Shown here: piece after piece, positions 1 to 11,026 of the stretch
Numbering within the stretch: position 1 is the stretch's first letter
Layout of the letters: each line of letters begins with the position of its first letter
NCBI GenBank assembly: GCA_947258705.1
Contig: CAMYJA010000007.1
Span: forward strand, 12,074-76,073
Reading direction: 5' to 3'
DNA: 64,000 nt
Source: an uncultured Hyphomicrobiaceae bacterium
GTDB lineage: Bacteria; Pseudomonadota; Alphaproteobacteria; Rhizobiales; CAMYJA01
Translations under genes and position numbers: made by a program
Notes under the pieces: generated by a model
Told to the model about the DNA's origin: nothing
The model's database searches: none
The model's input: only the letters and a program-made list of their open reading frames with translations

Positions 1-48
1 GTGTTGGATGAAATGACAGAAATTGACCGCATCGGACGGGACGTCGCA

Positions 49-669
49 CTAGATGTCCAGATGGGTGCCGCGCACGCGTCTGATGTAGTACCGGACCGTT
101 TCGATGGCGCGCTTGATGAAATATCTGCCGGTCTGAAGGCCCGAGCGCGGCCAGGTCTTGAAGCCCGCCCGAGTGCTGCGCGCCGTTGCAATGGGCTCGA
201 TATAGTCGAAATGCTTCGACAATCGCTCGTGCCACCAATCGCGGGGCTTCAAGGTGACATGGGCATTGCGTCCGTCCGAGAGAGTGGCTTCGGCCTCTTT
301 CATGTCAATGATGATGATCGCGTTTCTGCATGAGGCCCGCATGTCGCCCAGCACCTCGTCGAGATCTTCTTCTTCGATATGTTCGAGGACATCGACATTG
401 ATGAGAAGATCGACAACCCCATCGGGCTTGGCCGCGAATTCGGGGATGGCAGGATCGTAGCGGTAGCGTTCAACCTCATATCCCAGCTTCAACGCATCGA
501 GGAGATTTGACTGGCCGCAGCCATAGTCCAGGATGGAGCGCGGATGCAGCAGCTCGATTTCGGGTCTGATAAAACGCAGATTTCTTATAGCCGTCGTACC
601 GTAGGAACGTTCGGCATGAATCTGGCGGTATTGATCGATAAGTTCCTGATTGCCGGCCAATTCATTCAA
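49..669 (-). CDS. class I SAM-dependent methyltransferase-like protein
   Basis: ORF with SAM-binding-like motif ILDYGCGQSNLLDAL and later DLLINVDVLEHIEEEDL. Confidence 0.7.
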   Translation of the reverse strand: MNELAGNQELIDQYRQIHAERSYGTTAIRNLRFIRPEIELLHPRSILDYGCGQSNLLDALKLGYEVERYRYDPAIPEFAAKPDGVVDLLINVDVLEHIEEEDLDEVLGDMRASCRNAIIIIDMKEAEATLSDGRNAHVTLKPRDWWHERLSKHFDYIEPIATARSTRAGFKTWPRSGLQTGRYFIKRAIETVRYYIRRVRGTHLDI

Positions 670-714
670 CTCGCATTGGTACTTTTGTCGGGTGCATAGG
701 CTGGGTGTCCGCCA

Positions 715-1101
715 CTAAAGACCTTCTACCACGTCGCGCAACAGTTTTTGCACTTCCGTGGCGATGTCGGCCAGGGCCGGATTTTCTATGGCCTGCATCG
801 ACGCCATGGGATCCACCGCTGAAACCTCGACACCTCCACCCTCGACGGCCTGGACGATAACATTGCAGGGAAGCATGGTCCCGATCTTGTTTTCATGGGT
901 CAGCGCCTGATAAGCAAATTGTGGATTGCAGGCGCCCAGGATGATGTATGGGTGATAGTCGACGTCAATTTTCTTCTTCAGTGTTTCACTGACGTCGATC
1001 GTGGTGAGGACACCGAATCCCTTGTTTTTCAGGGCCTCGGTAACCGTGGAAACGGCCTGTTCCATGGTCAGATCGAGTTTTTTCGAGATATGATAGCTCA
1101 T
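715..1101 (-). CDS. DUF302 family protein
   Basis: Internal start MSYHISKKLDLTMEQAV; DUF302-like GFGVLTTIDVSETLKKKI...YIILGACNPQFAYQAL. Confidence 0.8.
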   Translation of the reverse strand: MSYHISKKLDLTMEQAVSTVTEALKNKGFGVLTTIDVSETLKKKIDVDYHPYIILGACNPQFAYQALTHENKIGTMLPCNVIVQAVEGGGVEVSAVDPMASMQAIENPALADIATEVQKLLRDVVEGL

Positions 1102-1374
1102 GGTCTTGAATTCTCCGATATTGCAGATTACTTCACTGATTAGCGCAATTTCTTGAAACCGCCACGCGCGAATCTGAGACAGGTTGATTGATTTCACCGC
1201 TCTCGCGCCCAGTGTGGCAATTTTTCCTATAGTATTTGCCCCCCAATAGCGGTAGCTTTCCGCCGTAGGGCAATATGGTTAATTGATTCGGTGCCTGTCA
1301 CCCGCCAAGAGGTGGTCCGCCCCGAATTAATTTCCGAAATGATGAGAACTGAGAGACATCGGGGGACCTTGTGA

Positions 1375-2352
1375 ATGGGATCTAAACCTTTTGCGGCCTA
1401 TGCCGAGAAAAACGATCGGCGGGCAATTCTTGAACTCGTCCTCAATTTTGCATCCTTCCTGGCTCTATGGGCCCTTGCCTATGTGCTCGTCAATAGCGGG
1501 CAGTATCTCTGGGCGCTCCCCGTCATCGTTTTAAACGGATTTCTGCTGGTGCGCCTGTTCGTATTGCAGCATGATTGCGGCCATAATGTCTTTTTCTCGA
1601 ACCATAAGTGGAACAACCGGGTCGGGAAATTCCTCAGCATCTTCACACTTGCTCCTTACGACTGGTGGCGCATCGACCATTCCAAACATCATGCGCAATC
1701 GGGTCATCTGGAAAAACGCGGGACCGGCGACATCTGGCTGCTGACAGTAGATGAATATAAAAATATCGGCGCATTGGAGAAGTTTTATTATCGGCTTTAT
1801 CGCTCGGCTTTCGTCCTTGTCGGCATTGGACCGCTCCTTCTCTTTCTCGTCCGCATGCGCATACCCGACGCGTTCACCCGTTCGCACCCGAAACTTTTGA
1901 AATCGGTGCTCTATACGAATGTCGCGATCGTCATTTTTTATGGCGCGCTTCTGACGATATTCGGACCGGTCAGTTTCCTGCTCACGCATCTTCCGATCGT
2001 GATGGTTGCCTCGTCGCTTGGCGTCTGGATGTTCACCGTCCAGCATACCTATGAAGATGCCTATTGGGCGCATGACGAAACCTGGGATTTCAACAAGGCC
2101 GCATGGGAAGGCTCCTCGGTGCTGCGTCTTGGCAACACCTTCGACTTTCTTACGGCCAATATCTGTTATCACAACATTCACCACGTCAACAGCCAGATCC
2201 CGTCCTACAATCTCAAGCGGTGCTATCATGAGAATCTCGACAGCATTTCCAGCCGGGAAATCTATCTCGCAGAGGCGCTTAGCGTGACAAAGTGGAAACT
2301 CTGGTGCGAGGAACGCGAATGCATGGTTCGCTTCTCCGATGTGCCAGCCTGA
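1375..2352 (+). CDS. fatty acid desaturase family protein
   Basis: Three His boxes: HDCGH, HSKHH, HNIHH; multiple hydrophobic segments. Confidence 0.88.
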   Translation: MGSKPFAAYAEKNDRRAILELVLNFASFLALWALAYVLVNSGQYLWALPVIVLNGFLLVRLFVLQHDCGHNVFFSNHKWNNRVGKFLSIFTLAPYDWWRIDHSKHHAQSGHLEKRGTGDIWLLTVDEYKNIGALEKFYYRLYRSAFVLVGIGPLLLFLVRMRIPDAFTRSHPKLLKSVLYTNVAIVIFYGALLTIFGPVSFLLTHLPIVMVASSLGVWMFTVQHTYEDAYWAHDETWDFNKAAWEGSSVLRLGNTFDFLTANICYHNIHHVNSQIPSYNLKRCYHENLDSISSREIYLAEALSVTKWKLWCEERECMVRFSDVPA

Positions 2353-2603
2353 GACTTTCAGGCCCTACCCGGACGCAATCGCAGCCAGGGTGATCCTGAT
2401 AGCACGAAGGCCGATTGACGGATTGACCTTGTTCCGTTTTCAGGGCAAATGTCGGGAGAACCCCTGATGAATCCCGTCCGAAATGGCCGGTAGTAGGGCT
2501 GCATTGCACCGGAAAATCCAGTTCTGCCATATTGAAATGAGACAAGACCTGTCCATATAGGATTTGTAAGGCGAGAGACGCGTTAGCAAAGGAGTGGCTG
2601 CCC

Positions 2604-2960
2604 ATGCAGCTCAATATGCTCAAATGCAAGATTCACCGGGCAACGGTGACGGAATGTGATCTCAACTATGAAGGATCGATTTCGATCGACATGGATCTCA
2701 TCGAGGCGGCGGGGCTGCACATCTTCGAGCGCGTCGAACTCTACAACGTCAACAATGGCGAACGTTTCGCGACCTATGTCATCGAAGGCGAAAAAGGCTC
2801 CGGCGAAATCGGCCTCAACGGGGCCGCGGCCCGCAAGGCGGTCAAGGGCGACGAGCTTATCATCTGCGCCTATTGCCAGATCCCAGCCGAGGAGGCGGGC
2901 AATTACAACGCCACGCTCGTCTTTGTCGACAAGGCCAACAAAATCTCTTCGATCAATTAA
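2604..2960 (+). CDS. panD: aspartate 1-decarboxylase
   Basis: MQLNMLKCKIHRATVTECDLNYEGSISID with the G-S self-cleavage site; full-length match to the family pattern. Confidence 0.93.
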   Translation: MQLNMLKCKIHRATVTECDLNYEGSISIDMDLIEAAGLHIFERVELYNVNNGERFATYVIEGEKGSGEIGLNGAAARKAVKGDELIICAYCQIPAEEAGNYNATLVFVDKANKISSIN

Positions 2961-3669
2961 GCTCCCAGGTCATATCGACGCGTACCGTCAGGGTTTGAGA
3001 CCCGGCCTCGATCGGGGCGGCTTCCATCTTCATTGCCGAGCGCGACATGACCGGACGCGGTGAATAATCGCGCCTTTGCTCGGTGATCTTCAACACATCG
3101 CCAATCCTTGCACCCGCCGCAGCGGCCATAAGTTTCGCCTTGCGGCGCGCGTTTGCGATCGCCTGTTTGCGCGCCGCGTCCTTCAAACTGTCGGCGTTCG
3201 ACACATCAAAGCGAATGCCGCCGATCTGGTTCGAACCCAGGCTGACGACCTTGTCCAGGATGGTTCCGAGCGCTTCAAGGTTACGGACGACGATGTGAAC
3301 GGAATTTGTCACCGTATAGCCGATGATAACCGGCGACCGGCCGTCCTTGAAACGGCGGTAGCGTGGCGAGACCGAAAAATTGGTGGTCTGAATATCGCGG
3401 GCTTCGATACCGCTCGATTTGAGCCCGTCGATCACCGCCTTCATGTCCCGGCTGTTGGCGGTGAGCGCGGCACGCGCGGTTTCTCCTTCCGAGGTCACGC
3501 CGGTGGAAATCATAGCCATATCGGGCTCTACCCTGACCTGTCCGGTGGCGGAAAGCGAGATCGTACGTCTCTCGGATATCTTATCAGCGAGCGCACCTGC
3601 CGTCATGACGCTCAGGGACATCAGCGTGAGCAATAGAGTGCTGGCGCGTGTAATGTGGGCCTTTTTCAT
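2953..3669 (-). CDS. SIMPL domain (DUF541) secreted protein
   Basis: Signal peptide MKKAHITRASTLLLTLMSLSVMTAGALA, then SATGQVRVEPDMAMISTGVTSEGETARAAL typical of SIMPL proteins. Confidence 0.85.
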   Translation of the reverse strand: MKKAHITRASTLLLTLMSLSVMTAGALADKISERRTISLSATGQVRVEPDMAMISTGVTSEGETARAALTANSRDMKAVIDGLKSSGIEARDIQTTNFSVSPRYRRFKDGRSPVIIGYTVTNSVHIVVRNLEALGTILDKVVSLGSNQIGGIRFDVSNADSLKDAARKQAIANARRKAKLMAAAAGARIGDVLKITEQRRDYSPRPVMSRSAMKMEAAPIEAGSQTLTVRVDMTWELN

Positions 3670-3859
3670 ATCATAATGTCCTTTTCGGGAACTGTTCGAT
3701 GGCTGGTTCTTCGCTCGCCCTTGAAAATCGATGCCTGTTTCATAAGCGCTCGTTATGTTTTCTGCAATATGAACCTGGCAGCTACAAGGCCTTTTCATTC
3801 GGGCGCAACATCTGCTATATGAGCCGCCTGTCTAACCAACATCCACTGAAATGTCTTGG

Positions 3860-3936
3860 GGGCCTGTAGCTCAATTGGTTAGAGCCGACGGCTCATAACC
3901 GTCTGGTTGCAGGTTCGAGTCCTGCCAGGCCCACCA
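3860..3936 (+). tRNA. tRNA with CAU anticodon (Met or Ile2)
   Basis: Acceptor GGGCCTG/CAGGCCC, anticodon arm GACGG-CTCATAA-CCGTC, T-loop TTCGAGT, encoded CCA. Confidence 0.92.
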
Positions 3937-3992
3937 CCGACCAGTCGGGCGCCCAGTGCCTCCGACCCACATGTGCGAAATTAAATTGCGCA

Positions 3993-5411
3993 TCACTCCG
4001 CGGCGCTGCGTCCATATTCGTCGGACAGGCGGATGATGTCGTCCTCTCCAAGATAGGATCCTGACTGGACCTCGATCAGCAATGCCGGATCCGCTGCCGG
4101 ATTCTCCAGCCTGTGCGGGGCGCCGATCGGTATGTAGGTCGACTGGTTTTCTCGTAAATGCTCTTCCCGTCCATCGACCGAAACCCTGACCGATCCCGAT
4201 ACCACAATCCAGTGTTCCGCGCGCTGGCGGTGGATTTGCAACGAGAGTTTTGCACCCGGTTTGACCATCAGACATTTGACCTGGTATTTTTCGCCGCGGC
4301 TGAGCCCTTCATACCAGCCCCAGGGGCGATAGACCCGGGCGTGGGAGACGGCTTCGCGGCGCTCACTCGCAGACAATTGCTCGACCATGGATTTGACGTC
4401 GTCCGCCCGGTCCCTGGCGGCGACCAGCACCACATCCCTGGTGGCGACGGCCAGGACGTCTTCGAGACCGAGAATCGCGAGCATGGCGCCGCCATCACTC
4501 AAGCCAAGACAGTTTTTCGCGTCCCGGAGAACAATATCGCCGCGCGTCGCATTGCCGCTCCCATCCTCGTCCATCGTCGCCCCGAGCGCCTGCCAGGAGC
4601 CGATGTCCCGCCAGCCCGCGTCGAGAGTCACGCACGTCATGTCGTGCGCCTTTTCCATGATGGCGTGGTCGATGGAAATATGCGCGCAGTTCTCATAGGC
4701 CTGGCTCTCCAATCTCAGGAAATCGAGATCGTGGACCGCGTTTTCCAGAGCTTTTCGGCAATCCGCGAGCATGCCGGGATGGTGTTCCTGGAAAAGTTCG
4801 ATCATGCGAAAGGGATCAAAGAGAAAAATACCCGCATTCCAGAAAAATCCGTCATCCGCCAGAAAAGACCGTGCCGTCTCCCGGTCGGGCTTTTCGACGA
4901 AGCGCCTGACCTGCATCAGTTCTGCGGCAGTATCCACGGTTTCGATATATCCATAGCCCGTATGCGGCTCCTTTGGCTTAATGCCGAATGTGACGATTTT
5001 ACCCGCCATCGCAGAGGCGCGCCCGCGCTCGATGGCGCTTGTAAACGCGGCCTGGTCAAATATCAGGTGATCCGAGGGCACTAACAGGACGAGTTGCCTG
5101 GGCTCCTCCCGCGCTGCCAGTAATGATCCTATGAGTGCCGCGGGGGCAGTGTTCCGCGCCACCGGTTCGAGAACGATCGCGTCCGGCTCGATACCCGTAT
5201 CCCGCATCTGTTCGGCCGTGATGAAGCGGTGATCCTCATTGCATATGACGATTGGCTTTCGATAAACCGCATCCGTCAGGCGCCGGCATGTTTGCTGGAA
5301 CGTTGACATTTCACCTGCCATGGGCAGGAACTGTTTTGGATATGCCGCCCGCGATAACGGCCATAGCCGGGTACCGGCCCCTCCGTTGAGCACGACCGGA
5401 ACTATTGCCAT
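3993..5411 (-). CDS. manC: mannose-1-phosphate guanylyltransferase / mannose-6-phosphate isomerase
   Basis: Nucleotidyltransferase motif LNGGAGTRLWPLSRAAYPKQFLP; C-terminal cupin RPWGWYEGLSRGEKYQVKCLMVKPGAKLSLQIHRQRAEHWIVV. Confidence 0.92.
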   Translation of the reverse strand: MAIVPVVLNGGAGTRLWPLSRAAYPKQFLPMAGEMSTFQQTCRRLTDAVYRKPIVICNEDHRFITAEQMRDTGIEPDAIVLEPVARNTAPAALIGSLLAAREEPRQLVLLVPSDHLIFDQAAFTSAIERGRASAMAGKIVTFGIKPKEPHTGYGYIETVDTAAELMQVRRFVEKPDRETARSFLADDGFFWNAGIFLFDPFRMIELFQEHHPGMLADCRKALENAVHDLDFLRLESQAYENCAHISIDHAIMEKAHDMTCVTLDAGWRDIGSWQALGATMDEDGSGNATRGDIVLRDAKNCLGLSDGGAMLAILGLEDVLAVATRDVVLVAARDRADDVKSMVEQLSASERREAVSHARVYRPWGWYEGLSRGEKYQVKCLMVKPGAKLSLQIHRQRAEHWIVVSGSVRVSVDGREEHLRENQSTYIPIGAPHRLENPAADPALLIEVQSGSYLGEDDIIRLSDEYGRSAAE

Positions 5412-5554
5412 GGCCTCCTCTTATTTTTTAATTCTTATAAAGTTTTTATAACTTTTTTTGCAACAGAATACTATGGCCTGTTCTTCAAAATATGCGTCAC
5501 GACGCATTTATTACTTGCAAAGGACGGACTTGGCAAATAATGAGTGTCGTCATG

Positions 5555-8500
5555 TCAGGGAGCGGCTACATCCGCTTCCCGTTGTTCCATCGGAGGCAGT
5601 GGGCGCCCGTCATCGCGGAGTACGATGTAAATGGCCGGAATGACGAGCACGGTCAGAAATGTCGATGACATCAGTCCGAAGAGCAGCGAAATTGCCAGCC
5701 CCTGAAAAATGGGATCGAACAGGATGACAGCCGCACCGATCATGGCGGCAAGTGCTGTCAACAAAATCGGCTTGAACCGGATCGCTCCAGCATCCAGAAG
5801 CACCTGGCGCAAGGCGATATCGGGAGACCGCCGATCTTCGATAAAATCAACGAGCAATATGGAATTTCGGACGATAATTCCGGCCAGTGCAATAAAGCCG
5901 ATCATCGATGTTGCGGAGAACGGAGCGCCAAAAAGCCAGTGCCCGATGAGAATGCCGATCAGGGTCAGTGGCACGGGCGTCAGAATAACGAGCGGTATTT
6001 TAAATGAACCGAACTGACCGACCACGAGAATATAGATGCCGAGAAGCGCCACGGCGAATGCCGCTCCCATATCCCGGAAGGTGACATAGGTCACTTCCCA
6101 TTCGCCGTCCCACAGCAATACCGGTTTTGTTTCATCGTCGGGCTGGCCATAATAGCTGATCACGGGCCGGGGGAGCTTGCCCCAGTCAATCCGTTCCATG
6201 CGTTTTTCCACTTCGAACATGCCGTAAATAGGCGCCTCGAAAGCGCCCGCCAGCTCGCCCAGAACCATTTCGGCGGGACGCCCGTTATGGCGGAAGATGG
6301 GAAATGACGCTTTTTCCTCGCGCAGCTTCACAACATCGCCAAGCTCGACAATGCTGCGCTCGCCGGGCAGTGCGTTTGCCGGTACGGGAGTCGACAAAAA
6401 CCGTGACGAGATCATCCGGCCGGATTTCGGAATTTGCACCGCTATTTCCACCGGATGCCGTCCGCCACCGCGATGAGAATATCCAACGGACACGCCGTCG
6501 AGATAAACTCTTATGGTATTGTAGACGTCGCTTTGAGCAACGTTGAAGAATTCGAGTTTATCCTGGTCGATTATCACGCGCAGGCGTGGCGCCCGCACGC
6601 CGAAACTATCATCGTCATCGACGATAAACGGAACTTCCTTGAAGACCTGGCGCACCCTGGTGGCGATCTGGCGGCGCGTTTCCGGATCAGGGCCATAAAT
6701 CTCTGCAAGGAGCGTCGAGATCACCGGAGGCCCGGGCGGCACCTCTATGACTTTGATCGAAGAATGGTCGGGGAGTTCGATATCCTTGAGCCGCTTGCGG
6801 ATTTCCAGAGCGATTTGGTGGCTGGTGCGGCTGCGCTCCCCTTTGGCCGTCAGGTTGATCTGCAGATCGCCATGCTCGGGGCGGTCCCTGAGATAATAGT
6901 GCCTTACAAGGCCGTTAAAATTAAACGGAGCCGCCGTTCCCGCATGCGCCTGAATGGATAAGAGTTCAGGCAAATCGCCGAGCTTTTTGGCGGCAATATC
7001 GAGGATCTGCTCGGTTCGTTCGAGCGAGCTTCCCTTTTTCAGGTCAAGGACCACCTGCAATTCGGACTTGTTGTCGAAGGGCAGCAGTTTCACCGTCACC
7101 CATTTTAACGGTATGAGCAAACAGAGAAGCAGTGTCGCTGCCGCAACGACGGCAAGGAATATAATTGATTTCCGGCGTGTGTGCAGAACCGGACGTGCCG
7201 AGGATATAAAAAGGCGTCCCAGGATTCCACCGTCCGGGCTGTCATGGGCATGCCCCTCACCATCCGCCAGTTTGCGGCCGAAGCGCAGCAAAAGCCAGGG
7301 CGTGATTATCACGGCGACAAAAAACGACATGATCATCGCTGCCGAGGCATTGGCCGGGATCGGACTCATATAGGGCCCCATCAGCCCAGACACAAACAGC
7401 ATCGGCAGCAATGCGGTCACAACCGTGAGGGTTGCGATAATGGTCGGGTTGCCAACTTCCGCAACGGCTTCGATGGCGGCCTGCGCTTTTTCGCGGCCAT
7501 CCCTCATGGCCCAGTGACGGGCGATATTCTCTATCACGACAATGGCATCGTCGACGAGAATGCCGATAGAGAATATGAGTGCGAAGAGGCTGACGCGGTT
7601 GATGGTGTAGCCCATAATATATGACGCAAAGAGCGTTAGAAGAATCGTCGTCGGGATCACAATCAGGATCACCATGCTTTCACGCCAGCCGATGGCGAAA
7701 CCCGCCAGCAGCACGATAGAAATCGTCGCCAGTCCCAGATGAAAGAGCAGTTCGTTGGCTTTTTCATTGGCGGTCTCGCCATAATCCCTCGTGACAATAA
7801 TCTCGACATCATCAGGTATCAGCCTGCCTTTGAGCTCGTCGACGCGATGGAGAATATGTTCTGCAATATCGACGGCATTGGCTCCGGCCCGTTTGGCCAG
7901 TGCGATCGTCACAGCGGGAATACGATCGAGTCCATCGTCCGGATTTTTCCGGTAATGCCAGGTCCGCCGTTCGAGGGGTTTGGCGCCCACGACAATGTTT
8001 GCGACATCGCGCACATAGACCGGCCGGCCATCGCGTGCGGTCAGCAGCAGGAGCCCGATATCGGGAACGCCCTGCAAAGTCTGCCCGGAAGCCACGGAAA
8101 TATTTTGGTCCCGGTCCCTTATCTGCCCTGCCAGAAAGGACCGGTTCGCCTCGCGGATTTTTTCAGTGAGTTGATGCAGGGTGATCCCCATAAGCGCCAG
8201 GCGTTCGGGGTCCGGCTCGACCCGGATCTGATCGGGGCGCCCGCCGGTGATATAGGAAAGACCGACATCTTCGAGTTTGGCGAGCTCTACAAGCAGGTCC
8301 TGCGCCATGTGATAAAGCGCATTGTCGCGATAGCGCGGTGCCGCCTCCTTGAGCGGGGCCAGCGTCAAAGTGACAATTGCAACGTCATCGATACCCCGGC
8401 CGACAATGACCGGATCGGGTATGCCGATCGGCAAGCGCGTAATATTGGCCCGCACTTTTTCATGCACACGCAATATGGCGTCATCCTGGTCGGTCCCCAC

Positions 8501-8815
8501 CAGAAAGCGTGCCGTGACGAGCGCCCGGTCGTCTTCAGTGCTCGAGTATACATGCTCGATGCCGTTTATCGCCTTGATGATCGTCTCGAGCGGCTCGGTA
8601 ACAAGCTTGACTGCATCATCGGCCTTCAAGCCATCCGCCCGGACGAATATATCCACCAGGGGAACCGAGATTTGCGGCTCCTCTTCACGCGGCAATGCGA
8701 ACAGGGCAACGAGACCGACCGCAAACGACGTCAGTATCATGAGCGGCGTGAGCGGTGAATTTATCGATGCGCGTGTTAAAAGACCCGATATTCCCAAATC
8801 TGATTTCGTCATCAC
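5555..8815 (-). CDS. RND family efflux transporter permease
   Basis: 1086 aa; TM proton-relay motif GILVDDAIVVIENIARH; AcrB/CusA-like layout. Confidence 0.92.
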   Translation of the reverse strand: MMTKSDLGISGLLTRASINSPLTPLMILTSFAVGLVALFALPREEEPQISVPLVDIFVRADGLKADDAVKLVTEPLETIIKAINGIEHVYSSTEDDRALVTARFLVGTDQDDAILRVHEKVRANITRLPIGIPDPVIVGRGIDDVAIVTLTLAPLKEAAPRYRDNALYHMAQDLLVELAKLEDVGLSYITGGRPDQIRVEPDPERLALMGITLHQLTEKIREANRSFLAGQIRDRDQNISVASGQTLQGVPDIGLLLLTARDGRPVYVRDVANIVVGAKPLERRTWHYRKNPDDGLDRIPAVTIALAKRAGANAVDIAEHILHRVDELKGRLIPDDVEIIVTRDYGETANEKANELLFHLGLATISIVLLAGFAIGWRESMVILIVIPTTILLTLFASYIMGYTINRVSLFALIFSIGILVDDAIVVIENIARHWAMRDGREKAQAAIEAVAEVGNPTIIATLTVVTALLPMLFVSGLMGPYMSPIPANASAAMIMSFFVAVIITPWLLLRFGRKLADGEGHAHDSPDGGILGRLFISSARPVLHTRRKSIIFLAVVAAATLLLCLLIPLKWVTVKLLPFDNKSELQVVLDLKKGSSLERTEQILDIAAKKLGDLPELLSIQAHAGTAAPFNFNGLVRHYYLRDRPEHGDLQINLTAKGERSRTSHQIALEIRKRLKDIELPDHSSIKVIEVPPGPPVISTLLAEIYGPDPETRRQIATRVRQVFKEVPFIVDDDDSFGVRAPRLRVIIDQDKLEFFNVAQSDVYNTIRVYLDGVSVGYSHRGGGRHPVEIAVQIPKSGRMISSRFLSTPVPANALPGERSIVELGDVVKLREEKASFPIFRHNGRPAEMVLGELAGAFEAPIYGMFEVEKRMERIDWGKLPRPVISYYGQPDDETKPVLLWDGEWEVTYVTFRDMGAAFAVALLGIYILVVGQFGSFKIPLVILTPVPLTLIGILIGHWLFGAPFSATSMIGFIALAGIIVRNSILLVDFIEDRRSPDIALRQVLLDAGAIRFKPILLTALAAMIGAAVILFDPIFQGLAISLLFGLMSSTFLTVLVIPAIYIVLRDDGRPLPPMEQREADVAAP

Positions 8816-9858
8816 GGCGCCACCAGATTATCGCCCGGACGAAGACCCGATAGAACTTCGACCATGACCGCATTCCCTTGACGCCGCTGCTCCTGCCCGA
8901 GCTGAACGACAACATCGATATGCGGCCCCTTGTCCGGGACCAGGCGGACATAATCGAGACTGTAGCGCTGGAAGACATAGGCGCGCGGCACCAGCATTGT
9001 CTTCCTTCGACCGGCGGAAATCCATACAAGGGCCCGCTCACCTATAAAATAACCGCCCAGGCCTTCGACTTCTGCATCGGCAATGACACGGCCGTCCTGG
9101 AGTTGCGGATAGACCTGTACGATCCTGCCCTTGGCGGCGGCATGGGCATTCTCTCCCGCATGGGCGTTCGCAGCCGCACCGCGCCTGCTGACACGGATTT
9201 CATCGGCCTCGTGCATGAACAAGGCATGTCTTTCAGGCAATTCAAGGCGGAGCAGATACGTATTGGCGGCAATAGACGCAATAGTTTCGCCCGGCAAAAC
9301 GACACTGCCAAGCGTTACGGGTACATTGAGGACGCGTCCTGCAGCCGGTGCCAAAACCTGGCCCTCTTTCTGCTCGGCAAGGGCAACCGACCGTTCCGCG
9401 CGCAGAGCCTTCAATGCACCCTCCGCGGCCTCATATACCGTCTTGGCCTGTTCAAGCCGTGTTTTTGGCGAAATTCCACGGCGTGTCAGCTCTTCGGTCC
9501 TTTTCAGTTCGCTGAGGGCGGTCTTAACGCGTGTCTCAAGCGCTATGATGCGGGCATCGATCCCTTTCAGGCGTATAGCAATCTTGTCATCGACAACCGT
9601 TGCAATCTTCTGGCCCGCCTCAACCTGGTCGCCCTCATCGACATCAAGCTGCACGATCGTTCCGGGTGTCCGCACACGCGCCGTAATCAGATCGCGGCTG
9701 CGCACCGTCGCCAGCACGCTCTTGAAATCAGAGATTTCCGTTTCCTCGACGGTAAACATCGCCTGCGACAATGCCTTGTCCGCTAAGACACCCCCGCCGG
9801 CGAATAAAAGAGTGGCGACCAGAAACACCGTCCGCCCTCTGTTCAGCACGAACCTCAT
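8812..9858 (-). CDS. RND efflux periplasmic adaptor (HlyD/MFP family)
   Basis: Signal/anchor at MRFVLNRGRTVFLVATLLFAGG; lipoyl-like GTIVQLDVDEGDQVEAGQKIATV; overlaps the permease start by 4 nt. Confidence 0.88.
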   Translation of the reverse strand: MRFVLNRGRTVFLVATLLFAGGGVLADKALSQAMFTVEETEISDFKSVLATVRSRDLITARVRTPGTIVQLDVDEGDQVEAGQKIATVVDDKIAIRLKGIDARIIALETRVKTALSELKRTEELTRRGISPKTRLEQAKTVYEAAEGALKALRAERSVALAEQKEGQVLAPAAGRVLNVPVTLGSVVLPGETIASIAANTYLLRLELPERHALFMHEADEIRVSRRGAAANAHAGENAHAAAKGRIVQVYPQLQDGRVIADAEVEGLGGYFIGERALVWISAGRRKTMLVPRAYVFQRYSLDYVRLVPDKGPHIDVVVQLGQEQRRQGNAVMVEVLSGLRPGDNLVAP

Positions 9859-10164
9859 ATGTCTTCCCTTACAAAGCTGGTTATTATTAAGAATGTCGTT
9901 CTCCAACATAGTCATGGGCATCGGCACTCATTCACTCATGCTTTTGTGTCGGGAGCAATGACTGTTCCCCTTTCACTCCCTGCATGCCACTCCCGGAATG
10001 TATTTCTTTCAAACCCGGTACGTATTTTCATGCCATCTTATCCGGCTGTCATTCAGGGAACTTTGATGAAAATCAATTCGTGCGGCCGGCACTTGCTCAA
10101 GACATTCGCCTTTTCGTATCTCCGAGCTGGATTTCGATCTGCTCTTTACCGATCGGTCGGCCGT

Positions 10165-10198
10165 AAAAAAAGGGTGCCTAGAAGGACACCCTTTTTCC
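10165..10198 (-). terminator. putative bidirectional rho-independent terminator
   Basis: AAAAAGGGTG-CCTAGAAGGA-CACCCTTTTT inverted repeat, downstream of the minus-strand CBS gene. Confidence 0.65.
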
Positions 10199-10293
10199 TG
10201 ACCAGACGATTTCGACCGGCCCGTTTTTTTGCAATGATCATCGCGAGGCCGTTTCATCGGACCCTAATGGGATCGGCGGCGGCTTCATGGCCG

Positions 10294-10731
10294 CTATCCC
10301 GCCCGGGCGATGGCAATGTCGCGAAGCACATCGGCTTCCATCTTCTTTGCCTCGAGCATGGTCGCCAATGTATCGCCGATCGAGATGACACCGACAAATT
10401 CCTCATTGTGAAAAACAGGAAGATGGCGGATGCGACTTGAACTCATGGTTTCCATGGCTTCCCTGATCGTTGTTTTGCTCGTGCATGTGATGACCTTCTT
10501 GGTCATCAGGTCGGCAACCAGAAGATCGACCAGCCTGGCGCTGTGGGTCGAGAAAGCCCTGACGATATCGCGCTCAGATATCATTCCCACAACCTGTCCT
10601 TCGGTGTCGCGAACCGGCATGGCGCCGATGCGGTTTGAACTCATCAGCGTTGCCGCCGCCTGGACCGTGTCTTCGGGCCGACAGGTGATTACGTTCTGAT
10701 TGCGTTTTTCCAGATAATCTCCAACAGTCAT
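10294..10731 (-). CDS. tandem CBS domain protein
   Basis: MTVGDYLEKRNQNVITCRPEDTVQAAATLMSSNRIGAMPVRDTEGQVVGMISERDIVRAF; two CBS motifs. Confidence 0.9.
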   Translation of the reverse strand: MTVGDYLEKRNQNVITCRPEDTVQAAATLMSSNRIGAMPVRDTEGQVVGMISERDIVRAFSTHSARLVDLLVADLMTKKVITCTSKTTIREAMETMSSSRIRHLPVFHNEEFVGVISIGDTLATMLEAKKMEADVLRDIAIARAG

Positions 10732-11026
10732 ATAACCTCCCGGGTCGTTCGTTCTCTTTTTAAACCGGTTTACGGCGCTTTTTCTTTGATTTTATTATGC
10801 AAGAAACCGAAACCATAGTCCAATATGCGACTATTCTGATATAAATCCGCAGAAATATCAATCCGTTGCACTCCCCAATCACGCCCATTTTATAGCTTGT
10901 TATTAACGGATCGGGTGTCGTGGACAGGATGATCTGATTCTGGTTTCACGATCAAACGGAAGGGAAAAGATGGGTTCTCCCAGCCGTCCGGATTAGAGAT
11001 TATGGCTTGGGATTTGCATTGATGTC

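Noticed and set aside
7739-8758. 339-aa plus-strand ORF
   Set aside because: Entirely antisense to the well-supported RND permease (5555..8815, minus); shadow ORF from codon bias.
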